NCBI GenBank assembly: GCA_026724425.1
Contig: JAIUCV010000076.1
Span: 2,875,501 to 2,939,500 of the forward strand
Reading direction: 5' to 3'
DNA length: 64,000 nt
Source of the DNA: Erythrophleum ivorense
Taxonomy: Eukaryota; Streptophyta; Magnoliopsida; Fabales; Fabaceae
Shown here: positions 42,165 through 54,131 of the stretch, in pieces
Layout: each line of letters opens with the position of its first letter
How positions within the stretch are numbered: the first letter of the stretch is position 1
The notes under the pieces: model-generated
Databases searched by the model: none
Told to the model about the DNA's origin: nothing
What the model saw: only the letters and a program-made list of their open reading frames with translations
Program-made: the position numbers and the translations under genes

Positions 42165-42753
42165 ATTCTCCCCGCTGAACTGGATTCGACCTCGAATTCC
42201 AACAAAACACGTCTACCAACAAGAACAAACCGGGCCCCACTTGGCCAAAACCAATAGTGATCCTCACCTGATCTCCCAAGACTCACATCTAATCCTATGT
42301 TATACGCACGTTCCCAGACATTATTACTCTTAACTCAAAAGAAATGCAGGACACCCACCATATCTCCTCAAGAGACCCACCATATCTCTCGATACTCATA
42401 ATGCGACCCACCCTGCCACAATTAAGTAAACATTTCTAACCACTTATACTGAGGTGGCGACCCCCAAATAAGTCTATTGGAGACCCACCATATCTCCAAA
42501 AACTGTAATGAGTTAAACGGGCATCCACCGTCTCTAGAGTAAAAATTCTGAAACGGCTATAACATCCCTGATTAGAACTGTCTCACGAACCAAAAATGGT
42601 CAACAACCTCGTAACATCCGAACACAAAAATAAAATATAAGGAAAATTCCATCTTATATATCTCCAAAAATGTATATCGTTACAACTAAAAACGAAAATA
42701 CATGAAACCACAGCACAAAGCCAAACAACTGGATCTACAAAGATGAAAGAAGC
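42165..42753. repeat. Gypsy copy 1 3' internal region with short tandem repeats
   Basis: Non-coding segment between pol and the 3' LTR, with repeated words GAGACCCACCATATCTC (about 42345-42500) and degenerate ACTTATACTGAGG units. The matching part of copy 2 has a larger array (53627-53866). Confidence 0.7.
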
Positions 42754-45700
42754 TCACTCCACGACCTGTTTGTCGAGCCACTTCCTGAACTTCAACTTCA
42801 TCGTTGCCTCTGGCTCCCAAGTCTCCTTCTTTGTACTGCTACAGTCCCACAAGACTCTCAACAATGACACCTTCTTGTTCCGCAGAACCTTGACTCTTCT
42901 CTCGAGAATCTTCATAGGAACCGCCGGAACAGTCAAATCTGGCCTAAGATCCTCTGGAATTCTAGCCACTAACTCCTCAAAAGGACGAAGGCACTTCCTC
43001 AACATCGAGACATGAAACACCTTGTGACATGCCCTCATAATCAGAGGTAACTCTAGCCGATATGCCACTGGTCCAACTCGCTCCACCACTGGAAACAGAC
43101 CCATAAACCGCAGACTAAGCTTGTTCTCTGCTATGGATCTGTTAGGACCCCTCAACATAGCCATCTTGAGATACACACGATCTCCAACCTGAAACTCAAG
43201 CTCTCGTCTCCGCCTATCAGCGTAACTTTTATGCCTATCATGAGCTTCATTCATGTTCAGCCTCAAAACACGGACCTTCTCTGTCGTTTCCTGAACAAAA
43301 GTAGCTCCATAAATGTTGCGCTCCCCCACTTGGGTACAACACAAAGGTGTTCTACATAGTTTCCCATACAAAGCCTCAAAAGGAGCCATGCCAGTACTCG
43401 CCTGAAAACTGTTGTTGTAGGCAAACTCTGCCAAACACAAGTGATCTGCCCAATGGCCACCCCAATCTAGCACACACAACCTCAGCAAATCCTCCAAAGT
43501 CTGAATAGTCCTCTCCGACTGCCCATATGTCTGTGGATGATATGATGTACTCATATGCACCTTAGTGCCCATCTCCGTCTGAAACGCTCTCCAAAACTCT
43601 GAAGTGAATTTAGGATCACGGTCTGACACAATACTGGCTGGCACATCATGCAGCCTCACATTCTCCCTCACAAACTTCTTAGCCAAAATAGCAGCTTCAT
43701 CTGTCTTCTTAATGGCCCGAAAATGTGCGGACTTGGTCAACCGATCCACAATCACCCATATAGCATCATAAGTCTGTGAGATAGGCAATCTCACAACAAA
43801 ATCCATCGTGATCATATCCCACTTCCACTATGGAATGGGTAAACTCTGCAGAAGACCACCTGGAACCTGATGCTATGCCTTTACCAATTAACACGTGTTG
43901 CACTTCACAACCCAATCAGCCACATCTCTCTTCATCTCGACCCAGTGATAATACCATTTGAAGTCACGGTACATCTTTGTTTCACCTGGATGAATCGAGA
44001 ACTTACTCGCATGAGCCTCTCTCAGAATATGCTGTCTCAACTCCTCTGACTTAGGCACACAAACTCGTCCACGAACCAAAATCGTCCCGTTCGAAGAGAC
44101 CTGATACTTAGAACCAACTGCTCGCGACGCATCAATCAAACTCTGATCACTCTGCTGAGCCCCTCTGATCCTACTGAGCAAATCTGCCTAATACACTATC
44201 TCAAAGCCCAAAGATTCCTCTGAAATAGCACAAAGATGCAACGTGCTAATCTCGCTCACCATGGCCTCCACATCCTGCTCTCGAGCTGAATCAACCCTCC
44301 GTCGACTCAACGTGTCTGCCACCTGGTTGGCCTTGCCTGGATGATGAATAATCTCCAGGTCATAGTCTGCCAGAAACTTAACCCAACGCGTCTGTCTCGC
44401 ATTCAACAAAGGCTGAGTGAATATATGCTGCAAACTCTTGTGATCTGTAAAGATTTGCACTGACCCGCCATACAGATAAGACTTCCAGATCTTAAGCGCG
44501 AAGACCACCGCTCCCAACTCAAGATCATGCGTAGGGAGATTACGCTCGCTACCCTTCAACTGCCTTGAAGCATAGGCATTCATTCGATCCTCCGGCATCA
44601 AGACACAACCCAGACCAACTCCTGAAGCATCTGTATACACCACATAAGGCTTCCCCGGCTCGGGTAATGCCAACATTGGTGTACTACTCAACATCTCCTT
44701 GAGCTTCTTAAAGCTTTCTTCACACTTTGGCGACCAAACAAACGGAACATCCTTGCCGGTCAACTTTGTCATCGGCTGCGATAAACTCGCAAAACCCTTG
44801 ACGAACCTCCTGTAGTACCCTGCTAAACCCAGAAAACTCCTGATCTCGGTGGCACTACTTGGTCTAGGCCAATCCATGATAGCCTCGATCTTCGCCGGAT
44901 CTACAAAAACTCGCTCTGCAGAAACAATGTGACCAAGAAAACCCATCTCTCTCTGCCAGAAACTGCAATTACTCAACTTAGCATACAGCTTCTGCTCCCG
45001 AAGCTTCTCCAGAACCAGCCTCAAATGAGTCGCATGCTCCTCTGGACTCCTCGAATAAACCAGAATGTCATCAATGAAGATGATAACGAACACGTCCAAA
45101 AAATCCCTGAACACGTCGTTCATCAACCTCATGAAAGCTGTCAGCGCATTAGTCAAACCAAAAGGCATGACCACAAACTCAAAATGCCCATATCTCGTCC
45201 TGAACACCGTCTTGCGAACATCTGCCTCGTCTATTAGAATCTAATGATACCCCGATGCCAAGTCTATCTTGGAGAACCAGATAGCACCCCTCAGCTGATC
45301 CAGTAACTCATGAATCCTCGGGAGAGAGTACATGTTCTTCACAGTGACTCGGTTAAGTCCCCGGTAATCGATGCACAACCGGAAACTCCCATCCTTCTTC
45401 TTCACGAACAAAAATGGTGCTCCCCATGGCGAAACACTCGGCCTAATAAAACCTTTGCTCAAAAGGTCCTCTAGCTGCTTCTTCAGCTCTGCCAACTCTG
45501 CTGGCGCCATCCGGTAAGGTGTCTTCGATATGGGAGCTTTCTCCGGCTCTAGCTCAATCGTGAAAGGATCAGACCGAGATGGTGGTAATCCCTTCAGTGA
45601 CTGAAACACATCCTCGAACTCCTGAACAACCCGAATATTTTCCAAAGCCACCTCACTACTGGACTCCGACATCACAATCGTCGCCTAATAAGCCTCGCAA

Positions 45701-47603
45701 CCTCGCTCTATCATCTGCTCTGCCTGAATATCTGAGATCACAAGACTCCCGGAAGTCGGTCTCACTCCCTGAAATACCAACCTCCCAGCATCACGCTCAA
45801 ACACCACTCTACCTCGATAACAATCCAGATGAACTCGGTAATACGATAACCAGTCCATTCCCAGAATAACATCATACAACTCTATCGGACTAATGACTAA
45901 GTCTGCTGGCATCGACCGCCTTGCAATCTGCACATCCACTGCTCTAGCACGGCCGGAAGAAGTCAGGAATACTCCACCAGCCACCTTGACCATACCCGAA
46001 CTCTCACCAGCACTGCTCCGAATGCCACTATTCTCGGCACGCTCCGGAGTAATGAAGTAGTTAAATGCTCCAGAGTCAAACAACACGTGGGATTCAAAAT
46101 CGCCCACTAACAAGGTCCCTACACAATTACATGCATTGAAAACCCCAAAACTCTTTCACATGAAAATAATTGAAACAAACAACAGCAACTCTACCACAAA
46201 GAATTTACGAAGTCTGAGTCAAGATTTTACATGTGATCTGCCCGGACTGACTCGACTAGCCCACCTCTGCCATAGAGTACACCCGCGGAGCTGCTACAAT
46301 CTGACCCAATGGCTGCACCGCTGCGATCTGAGACACTGACTGAGCCACCACTGGCTGAACCGACGCCACCGACATCTGCTGTAACATGGGACACATCAGC
46401 CTGATATGCCCCGACTCCCTGCAATAGAAGCACACCTTGGCATCCCTAGATTCCTCCCTCTTGGGACAACTCGCCACTCTATACTCTCTGCTCCCACAGC
46501 CATAACAATCGCCACGACTACTCTGGCTGCCTCCAAAAATCTCGTCTGATCTCCTCTTCTAGCCCTGCGCAGGCTTGCCGCTCTTGCCAAAACCAGAACC
46601 GAAACTCGAACCTCTACGCTGCTGCTGCTGCTGACTCCTCGGCTGGATAGCAGGAGAAACTGCAGCTAGAACACCTACTGGACCAACCTGCTCACGTAGA
46701 TCCTCCTCGATCGAAGCCGCTAGCTCCACTAGATCCGACCTCGAAGTGTAGACACCGCCTCTGCACTGAGTCCGGATACTCAACCGAAGCCCCAACAAGA
46801 ACCTCTGCATAAGAGCCCGCTCGTCCTCCATAGCATGACCCGTATGGACCACCAGCCTGCTTAACTCTGCATCATACTCCCGCACTGTCCTCTCTCCCAG
46901 AGACAGCGCCATGAACCTCATCTGAAGTTTGTCTCGAGCCTCCTGAGGAAAGTACTTGGCGTTGAACTCCGCAAAGAATTCGCCCCAAGTCCACACTGCT
47001 CTCCTAATCTCAATGGATCGCCACCAAAAATGTGTATCTCCACCCAAATAATGACATCCAACTCCACCTGATACTTCTCCGGACATCTGATAGACCGGAA
47101 GTTCTGCTCCAGTCTCAAACGCCACTCATTGGACTCCTCAGGACCAACTATACCCTCGAAGAAAGGCGTAGAAATCCTCTGCATCTGTCCCATCATCTCG
47201 AGATAAGGCGGATGCCCAATAACCGCAGGCCCCTGCTGCCCAACAACTGCAGCACCCTGCTGTGCCCCGGCCACTGCAGGTGCACCTGGAGCCTGCTCTA
47301 GAACCGTTGGCGGAAAACGTGCCAACAGCTGCGTCAGTAACCCCACAACCAGGTCACCATGACCCTGAACTGGAGCCGCGCCCCCACCTTGGGCCGCCCC
47401 GACTCCCGCGCCACCACAACACCCAAACTGGCCTCACCCGCCATCGAAACTGACTGAGTCACTGATGCAGTCGCCGCACTAGGCGCTGCACTATCTCCTG
47501 AATCTGCCGGTAACCCACGACCACGACCCCGGCCTCCACGGCCCGCAGCTCGACCACCACGGCCAACTGCTTTGCCCACACGGGCTCTAGCAACTGCATC
47601 CAT
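42754..47603 (-). pseudogene. Gypsy copy 1 gag-pol, broken by stops
   Basis: Gag starts at 47603 (MDAVARARVGKAVGRGG), with FFAEFNAKYFPQEARDKL, and a CCHC knuckle CFYCRESGHIRLMC. Protease is at 46113-45685 (VLFDSGAFNYFI, DVILGMDWL). Reverse transcriptase (45675-44700) shows RLCIDYRGLNRVTVKN and FIDDILVYS (active-site DD); RNase H shows VVYTDASGVGLG and ELGAVVFALKIW; integrase (to 42754) shows MDFVVRLPISQTYD, VSDRDPKFTSEFW and GQSERTIQTLEDLL, the D, D and E positions. At least five in-frame stops (near 46561, 45685, 45243, 44188, 43885) plus frameshifts in gag make it inactive. Most of the stops replace a Gln codon (CAG to TAG or CAA to TAA). Confidence 0.87.
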
Positions 47604-47793
47604 CTCGTTGCACTTCCAAAGAACAGGAAATGAGCAAGCTAGAAAAATACAACAAAACACAAACACACACTCACCGCGGAATCACTTGAAGGTCGAAGAG
47701 GATGATACTAAGACTACTAACGGACTAAGCACACATAAACAATTAACACATAGTCTCTGTTCACCCAATTTTAACAGTCCTAAAACCGTATAC

Positions 47794-47805
47794 GCTCTGA
47801 TACCA
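47794..47805 (-). other. Primer binding site of Gypsy copy 1 (tRNA-Met)
   Basis: Minus strand TGGTATCAGAGC three bases inside the 5' LTR edge, complementary to initiator tRNA-Met. Confidence 0.85.
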
Positions 47806-47808
47806 AAA

Positions 47809-48720
47809 TGAAACAACCAATTTTTTTTATTTTTTTATAATTAACAGGTGCGGAAGTGCTCAATAAAATAATCAAATAAATAATTTAATCAAATAATTCA
47901 ACTCATCCAAAGTCCAAAATAATAAAATAAATCTAGCAACCTAAACACCAGTTTCTACTAGACTACAACATAAGACAAATAAATAAAACACCACATTCTA
48001 TCATCCTCACCTCAGCCCTGATTCCGCGATCACACTTTTCATTTACATGCATCACAGAAAACGAGATGCGTAAGTATTATCACAAATACTTAGTGTGGCG
48101 ATCATCCGCCTACAGACCAATTACGCAAATACCAGACATTGAACCAATTTAAATAATTCCCATAATTATTAAATAAATTCCACAATTATTCAAACAAATA
48201 ATTTCCACAATTATTTCTGAACATTTAAACAATTAATTAACCATTAAATAATTAATTCTCAGTTAAAACCACTTAACCAATTAAACAATTATACCAATTT
48301 AAACTCGTTGAACTCCTCCTCGAACAATTCGATCTAGTATTCACGAGCATACGGTCATGCACTCACCTTGAAATGGATTGAAACAGAAAAAAAGAGAGAT
48401 GAACAGCAACAGATAGCTCCAGATCAAGCCACAACACTCCAGAAATCACCCAAAAACCTCCAATCTCCTTTCCTCCTCTCAAACTCTCGAAAACCCGAAG
48501 AAAAAGCGGCCTCCTTCGCTTATAACTTCGCGACCTCCTTCGCTTATAACTTCGCGACTTAGGGTTTTCAAACCCAAACCAGACAAAACCAACGACTTAA
48601 GTCGCTCGACACCACACGCCATAACCAGCAAAACCAGATGAAAATCAGATCAAACCGAGATTGATTCGCCGAACCGGTGTCGACACCAACTGACCAAAGA
48701 GTTGGTTTACGGATGTTACA
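47809..48720 (-). repeat. 5' LTR of Gypsy copy 1, shortened
   Basis: 912 bp, collinear with the 3' LTR but with three deletions (about 225 bp, about 54 bp and 4 bp), each removing or cutting a GGTGTCG-NN-CGACACC motif, and one 24-bp tandem duplication (48510-48533 and 48534-48557). Confidence 0.85.
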
Positions 48721-49604
48721 GTAGGTTTTTTTTATAGTATTTATCGTATGCTGCGGACAAATATCATTGTCTATTTATAGATACTTACATCATAGACGAT
48801 AAAATCGTCATTTCTTAACTAACAAATGTATTAGGTACATATTAGTTTTCCTCTACCTAAAACGCTAAAATAGAAACAAAACAAAAATGTCATACCTGCA
48901 TAAAACTAGAGCTCAATACACCAACCCATACAACTTTAGGAAGAGATCCGCACTAAACTTATCAATGTTGATGACATGTTACTACTAAATCTTGTTCTTT
49001 TTATGTTCTAACTAGTTCAAAATGTACTGCAGGTGGAAAATAACGTAGAATGCAAAAATCCACCAACTCACCAGTCCGTAAAGTATGATCTAGACTTCGA
49101 AAAAAGACATTTACCAACTCACTAGTCCGTAAAAGACGACCTACATTTCAACTTTTAACAACCAACAAAAAAAAAGAGAAAAGGAATAGGCTATTTGGTT
49201 GGTATTTGGTAATGGTAATTAAAAAAAAAAAAGACGAACGATCAAAAATCAAAGCATCTACTTTCTTTATTTCAATTCTTCACCTAAATAAGAAATCAAA
49301 ATATAGAATTAAGTCACATGCATTTTGAATACAATAAAGAATTACTAGTACAAAATGTCATTGGGAAAAGTTTAGAATATAAAACCAATAGAAACCAAGA
49401 AAAAGCTTTGTTTTTCTTGGGGAAAAGAGAAAGTCTAGATCACTTCAAATATATATATGTACTTTTTATATATAAAAGCATGCAAACATGTAACATGCGT
49501 AAGTAAGTTTTTTTTTTTTTTTCTTTTTTTTTTTTTTGATAAAGAAGCGTAAGTAAGTTTGATTATTTTGTGTTCGTGGGTGCGAAGAGTTATGCTATCA
49601 CGGG
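48721..49604. other. AT-rich spacer
   Basis: No gene recognised. It has a repeated phrase CCAACTCAC.AGTCCGTAAA (49065-49085 and 49112-49132) and a T-rich tract near 49508-49538. The frame at 49318-49506 has no recognisable feature. Confidence 0.6.
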
Positions 49605-50857
49605 TGAAACAACCAAGCTTTTTTATTTATAATTATCAATGCAGAAATTCTCGAAAGAAATCAATAATATTAAACCATAAATAAACCTTTCAACAAATAA
49701 ACCAATAACCAATAAAAACCAATAATAAATTCTAGCAACCTAAACACCAGGTTTGCTACATTGTTAAAAATAAAAACTAACACCCTAAGAACGAATTCCT
49801 TGCTAGCCACAACAAGATGGCCAAAATCAAATTCCTAGTCTCATCATCCTCTTCTCTCGGTCTCTTTCCGCGGAAGAACATTTCGGCTACCTGCATCACA
49901 TTAGGGAAAAAGAGATGAATAAGTATTTAATAAATACTTAGTGAGGCAATCACCCCGCCTACAGGCCAATTACGCAATTTAAACAATTTTCATTAATATT
50001 AATAATTACCACAATTATTAAATCCTTCACTTTAATTATTAAATAATTACCACAATTATTAAATCCTTCACTTTAATTATTAAATAATTACCACAATTAA
50101 ATAATAATTTTCTTAACACTTAAATAAATTCCACAATTATTTTTAAATCATTTAATTAATTAATTCCACCAATTATTAATTAATTCTCGCATTAAACTAT
50201 TTAATTACTATTAAACCGGATTAAACCACTTAATCCAATTGATTCCTTAAATCGCCAGATAACCGGATTAAACTGGACTGTGTCGATCGACACACACTAG
50301 TGTCGGTCGACACCTTGCCCGTTTGGTGTCAACCGACACCGGTTTGGTGTCGATCGACACCGATCCAGGATATCGACGCCAACTTCGATTTTCAACACAA
50401 AACACCCAAATCACGAAACTATCACAATACACACGATTCCACACGCGATTATCACACAGAACAACACGAAAAACCACATAACTCTACCAAATCATGATTC
50501 ACATCCACAAAACCTCTTATCTGCGAGCCTACGGTCATGCACTCACATTGACAAAAGATTGAGAAGAAGGAAGAGATGAAGAACAACACTAAACAGCCTC
50601 AGATTCACCACAAAACTCCAGAAATCACCACCAAACCTCTCTGCCTCCTTTTTCCTTTGCTTTCTCCAAAAATCCAAGAAAAAGCGGCTACAAACACTTT
50701 TATATCGCGACACAAGGGTTTCTCTACTTAACGGGCGATAACCGAACCACTCAAATCGAACCGAAATCGATTTTAACCTTTGGTGTCGACCGACACTCCT
50801 CTTGGTGTCGATCAACACCGCTTCCCAAAAGCGATAGATTGGTTTACGGATGTTACA
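49605..50857 (-). mobile_element. Solo LTR of the same Gypsy family
   Basis: 1,253 bp starting TGAAACAACCAAGC and ending GGATGTTACA. Five-base flanks ACGGG (49600-49604) and ACAGG (50858-50862) look like one target duplication with a single change. It includes a perfect 16-bp palindrome GGTGTCGATCGACACC (50346-50361) and several relatives between 50279 and 50361 and at 50782-50819. No internal coding sequence, so it arose by LTR-LTR recombination. Orientation follows the neighbouring copies. Confidence 0.87.
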
Positions 50858-50862
50858 ACAGG

Positions 50863-51935
50863 AGTTAAAATGACCATGGTAAAAATCTTCAACAAAGATC
50901 AGCGGGTACTTCTCAAGAATTGAATATTTTTTGTTTTCTTTGTCTCTTTTTCCGATTTTTGATTGTTTTTTTTTAATAATAATTTGTGTAGATCCATTGG
51001 GTGAGGCTCGCAGGTTAAGGCAGGCGCGCGTTAGCAGGAAGAAGTTACTTTGTTTTGTGGGATGGAGAGTGGGCCCGATGCGTCCTGAAGCCGTACAATT
51101 GCATTCCAACTTGTCTTTTAACCGATTCTTCCATCTTCCTCGATTGGGACAACGTTTTTGCCTTTAATTATTCTTAGTACCCATAGATAAGTAAAAATGG
51201 CGTTTTGTTTTAATTGAAGCATCAAAGCGACGTACTATATTCGTGTCTATCCATTTCTTTTTTAGTAATAGCACTTAGTGATTTTGGCTATTTAGTAGCA
51301 GAATGATATATATGGCGAAAATGTAAATTTACTAGTTTATTTTTTACCTTGCTTTTTTTTTCTTGGGTGTTAATTTTAGCGTTACATTTGGTTATCCTTT
51401 ATTTTTTATTTTTTAAAATGTAACAGCTAAAAAATATATATATAATATAGTTTAATGGTTTGTGTTAATGTGATTATTGTGTCATCATCTGAATTCATAT
51501 CTAGCATATATATCTATATATATAGTTTTACTTGTTGTTTTGATGTTTTACATACATATTAGTAAAACATATTCACATATTTTTTATGCCCTTAAAGATC
51601 AAGTGATTTTAAAAAATTTCCACTAAATTTGAGATTAAATTAGAGATCTAATACTAAAAATTACATTAAAAATGGAAACAACAAATAAGACGAAACAAAA
51701 AATTAAGTCTATTATGACAACTAAAACGAAACGGAAAGAATATTAGTAACAAAGATAAGTTTGAAAAATTATAGAGTTTAAACACCAAAGCATGTTACAT
51801 GTAAAATTTGGATTCATACTTTTGGTACAAATCATTATTCCATAGTTTCATGTTTCAGGTTGGATAAGCAGCGATATGCGGAATAGATCGTTGGCATAAC
51901 TAGATTCATGGTGGATCATCATTTTTAATTAGTAT
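50863..51935. other. AT-rich intergenic DNA
   Basis: No recognisable gene. A GC-richer patch at 51000-51120 (GGTGAGGCTCGCAGG..) could be a gene scrap, but no family is identifiable. It ends with AGTAT, the left target duplication of Gypsy copy 2. Confidence 0.55.
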
Positions 51936-53235
51936 TGAAACAACCAACTTTTTTTTCTTTATATAAATAACTATTTCAAATTAATATTCTCATAAATATT
52001 AATTCTCAACAGCTAACACAAACATTAAAACAATGCGGAAGTCAATAAAATTCAATAAATAATAACCAATTCAGTTCAACAATTAAATTCGATAAATAAA
52101 TGATAGCAATCTAAACATCAGGTTCTAACAACTTAAACAATTAAATAAAACCATAAAATTTTATCATCCGCTCTTCAGCCCTGATTCCGCGATCACACTT
52201 TTCTTTTACCTGCATCACATTACGAAAGAGATGTATAAATATTTCATAAATACTTAGTGAGGCGATCACCCCGCCTACATGCCAATTACGCAATTTCCAG
52301 ATATTTAAACATTATTAATAAATCCCATAATTATTAAAATAATTTTTTTAATTATTAAATAATTCCCATAATTAAATAATAATTTTCAACAATTAAAATA
52401 ATTTTCGTAATTATTTTTGAACCATTTAATTAATTAATTCCACCATTAATAATTAATTAAACCAATTTAACCACTTAAACCAATTAATTTAATTAAACCA
52501 CTTAATACAATCAATTAAAATCATAAACCGATTAAACCACTTAATACAATCAATTAAAATCATAAACCGATTAAACTATTTAACCAATCTAAATCAATTA
52601 AAATATTAAACCGATTAAACCACTTAACCGGAACCGGGCAGATCGCGGTGTCGACCAACACCAACAAGTGGTGTCGTTCGACACTCGCCTCTTGGTATCG
52701 ACCGACACCAACAAGTGGTGTCGCTCGACACTCGCCTCTTGGTGTCGACCGACACCAATTCGCAGATGCGAATTCTAGAACGACGAACAACGACGAAAAA
52801 CACCAAATCAACAACAATTGTCACCAATAACACGATTAAACACACAAATCAACATCAACTCAACATAAACTCAACCAATCAACCAACTTTGTAGAAATCA
52901 CGGGCCTATGGTCACGCACTCACCTCGACAAAGGATTATAAAAGGGAAAAGAGAGAGATGGCGATGAACAACGACGAACGGCCTCCCAGAAATCCGATTT
53001 CTCCCTCAAATCTCCACTTTTCTCTCCTATGGCACTGTTCACCTCGAAAATAGTGAAGAAAACGCGGCCGCAACCCTTTTAACTCGAAACCTAGGGCTTC
53101 CTCGCCCAAACCGGCTAAACCATATGAATTAAATCGAACCGACGCGATTTCCAATAACCGGCGTCGACCGACACTCTCCCTGGTGTCGCTCGACACCAAC
53201 CCCAAAATTCAGCTCTTCGGTTTACGGATGTTACA
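51936..53235 (-). repeat. 3' LTR of Gypsy copy 2
   Basis: 1,300 bp. Positions 52647-52756 hold two 47-bp tandem units built from two GGTGTCG-NN-CGACACC-type motifs each, plus one further motif. The copy-2 5' LTR retains far fewer. Confidence 0.87.
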
Positions 53236-54131
53236 ATTCTCTCCCACTAAACTGGATTCGACCTCAAATACCAACAACACACGTCTACCAAAGACGAAAA
53301 ACCTGGCCTCACCTGGCCAAACCACAAGAGATCCTCACCCAATCCCCAAGACTCGTATTTAATCTTATGTTATACACACGTTTTCAGACATCCTTACTCT
53401 TAACTCATTACTCTAACCACTTTTACTGGGCTACTACACCCAAATTACCTCTAAAACATCATCACTCTGCTTATACTGAGACACACTAGTCCTAGATAAG
53501 CCCACCGGGGAATTACCATCCCCAAAGGAAATGCCCGAGACCCACCATATCCTCTCAAGAGACCCACCATATCTCTCGATACTCATTTTGCGACTCATCA
53601 GCCACTAGTAAGTAAGCATCCCTAACCACTTATACTGAGGCTCCTACACTCAGGTAAGTCTGCAAGCACTTACACTAGGGTCTCTACCCCCATGCAAGGC
53701 CGCCGGAGAATCATATCTCCCCACTTATACTGGGGTCCCTACCCCCAGATAAGACTGCAAGCACTTATACTGAGGTCTCTACACTCAGATAAGCCCACAA
53801 CCACCTATACTGAGGCTACCACACTCAGATAGGTCACTCAAACTGAGGCCACTACGCTCAGATGAGTCTGCTAGAGAACCATCGTCTCCAAAACTGTAAT
53901 GAGTAATGATTCTGAAACGCTTATAACATATCTGATTAGAACCGTCTCCCGACTCAAACTGGTCAACAAAACTCGTAACAACTGAAACAAGGGTTTATAA
54001 GGAAAAAATCCATCTTATAAATCTCCAAAAACAATGTATATCGTACAACGAACGAAAATACATAAGACACCACAACATGGCACCCAGCCAAACAACTGGA
54101 ACCACAAAGATGAAGAAGCTCACTGCTCGAC
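53236..54131. other. Gypsy copy 2 3' internal region
   Basis: Non-coding segment between the integrase end and the 3' LTR. It contains the 40-bp tandem array described separately and CCCACCATATCTC words shared with copy 1. Confidence 0.7.
53627..53866. repeat. Degenerate 40-bp tandem array
   Basis: About five units of the form CACTTATACTGAGGTCTCTACACTCAGATAAGTCTGCAAG with substitutions. Only fragments of this array occur in copy 1, so it expanded in copy 2 or contracted in copy 1. Confidence 0.8.

Larger units (their letters stand above)
40996..48720 (-). mobile_element. Ty3/Gypsy retrotransposon copy 1 (chromovirus, Tekay/Del-like), minus strand
   Basis: LTRs at 40996-42164 (3') and 47809-48720 (5'), both starting TGAAACAA and ending GGATGTTACA. 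The tRNA-Met primer site is next to the 5' LTR. The minus-strand order is gag, protease, reverse transcriptase, RNase H, integrase, the Gypsy order. All domains are present, but frames are broken by stops and frameshifts. The 5 bases outside the two ends (ATAAG left, GTAGG right) are not a clear target duplication, so the LTRs may come from recombination between elements, or the site has mutated. The integrase end (RRVKVLRNKKVSLLRVLWD, WEPEATMK) resembles the chromodomain-like tail of chromoviruses. Confidence 0.88.
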
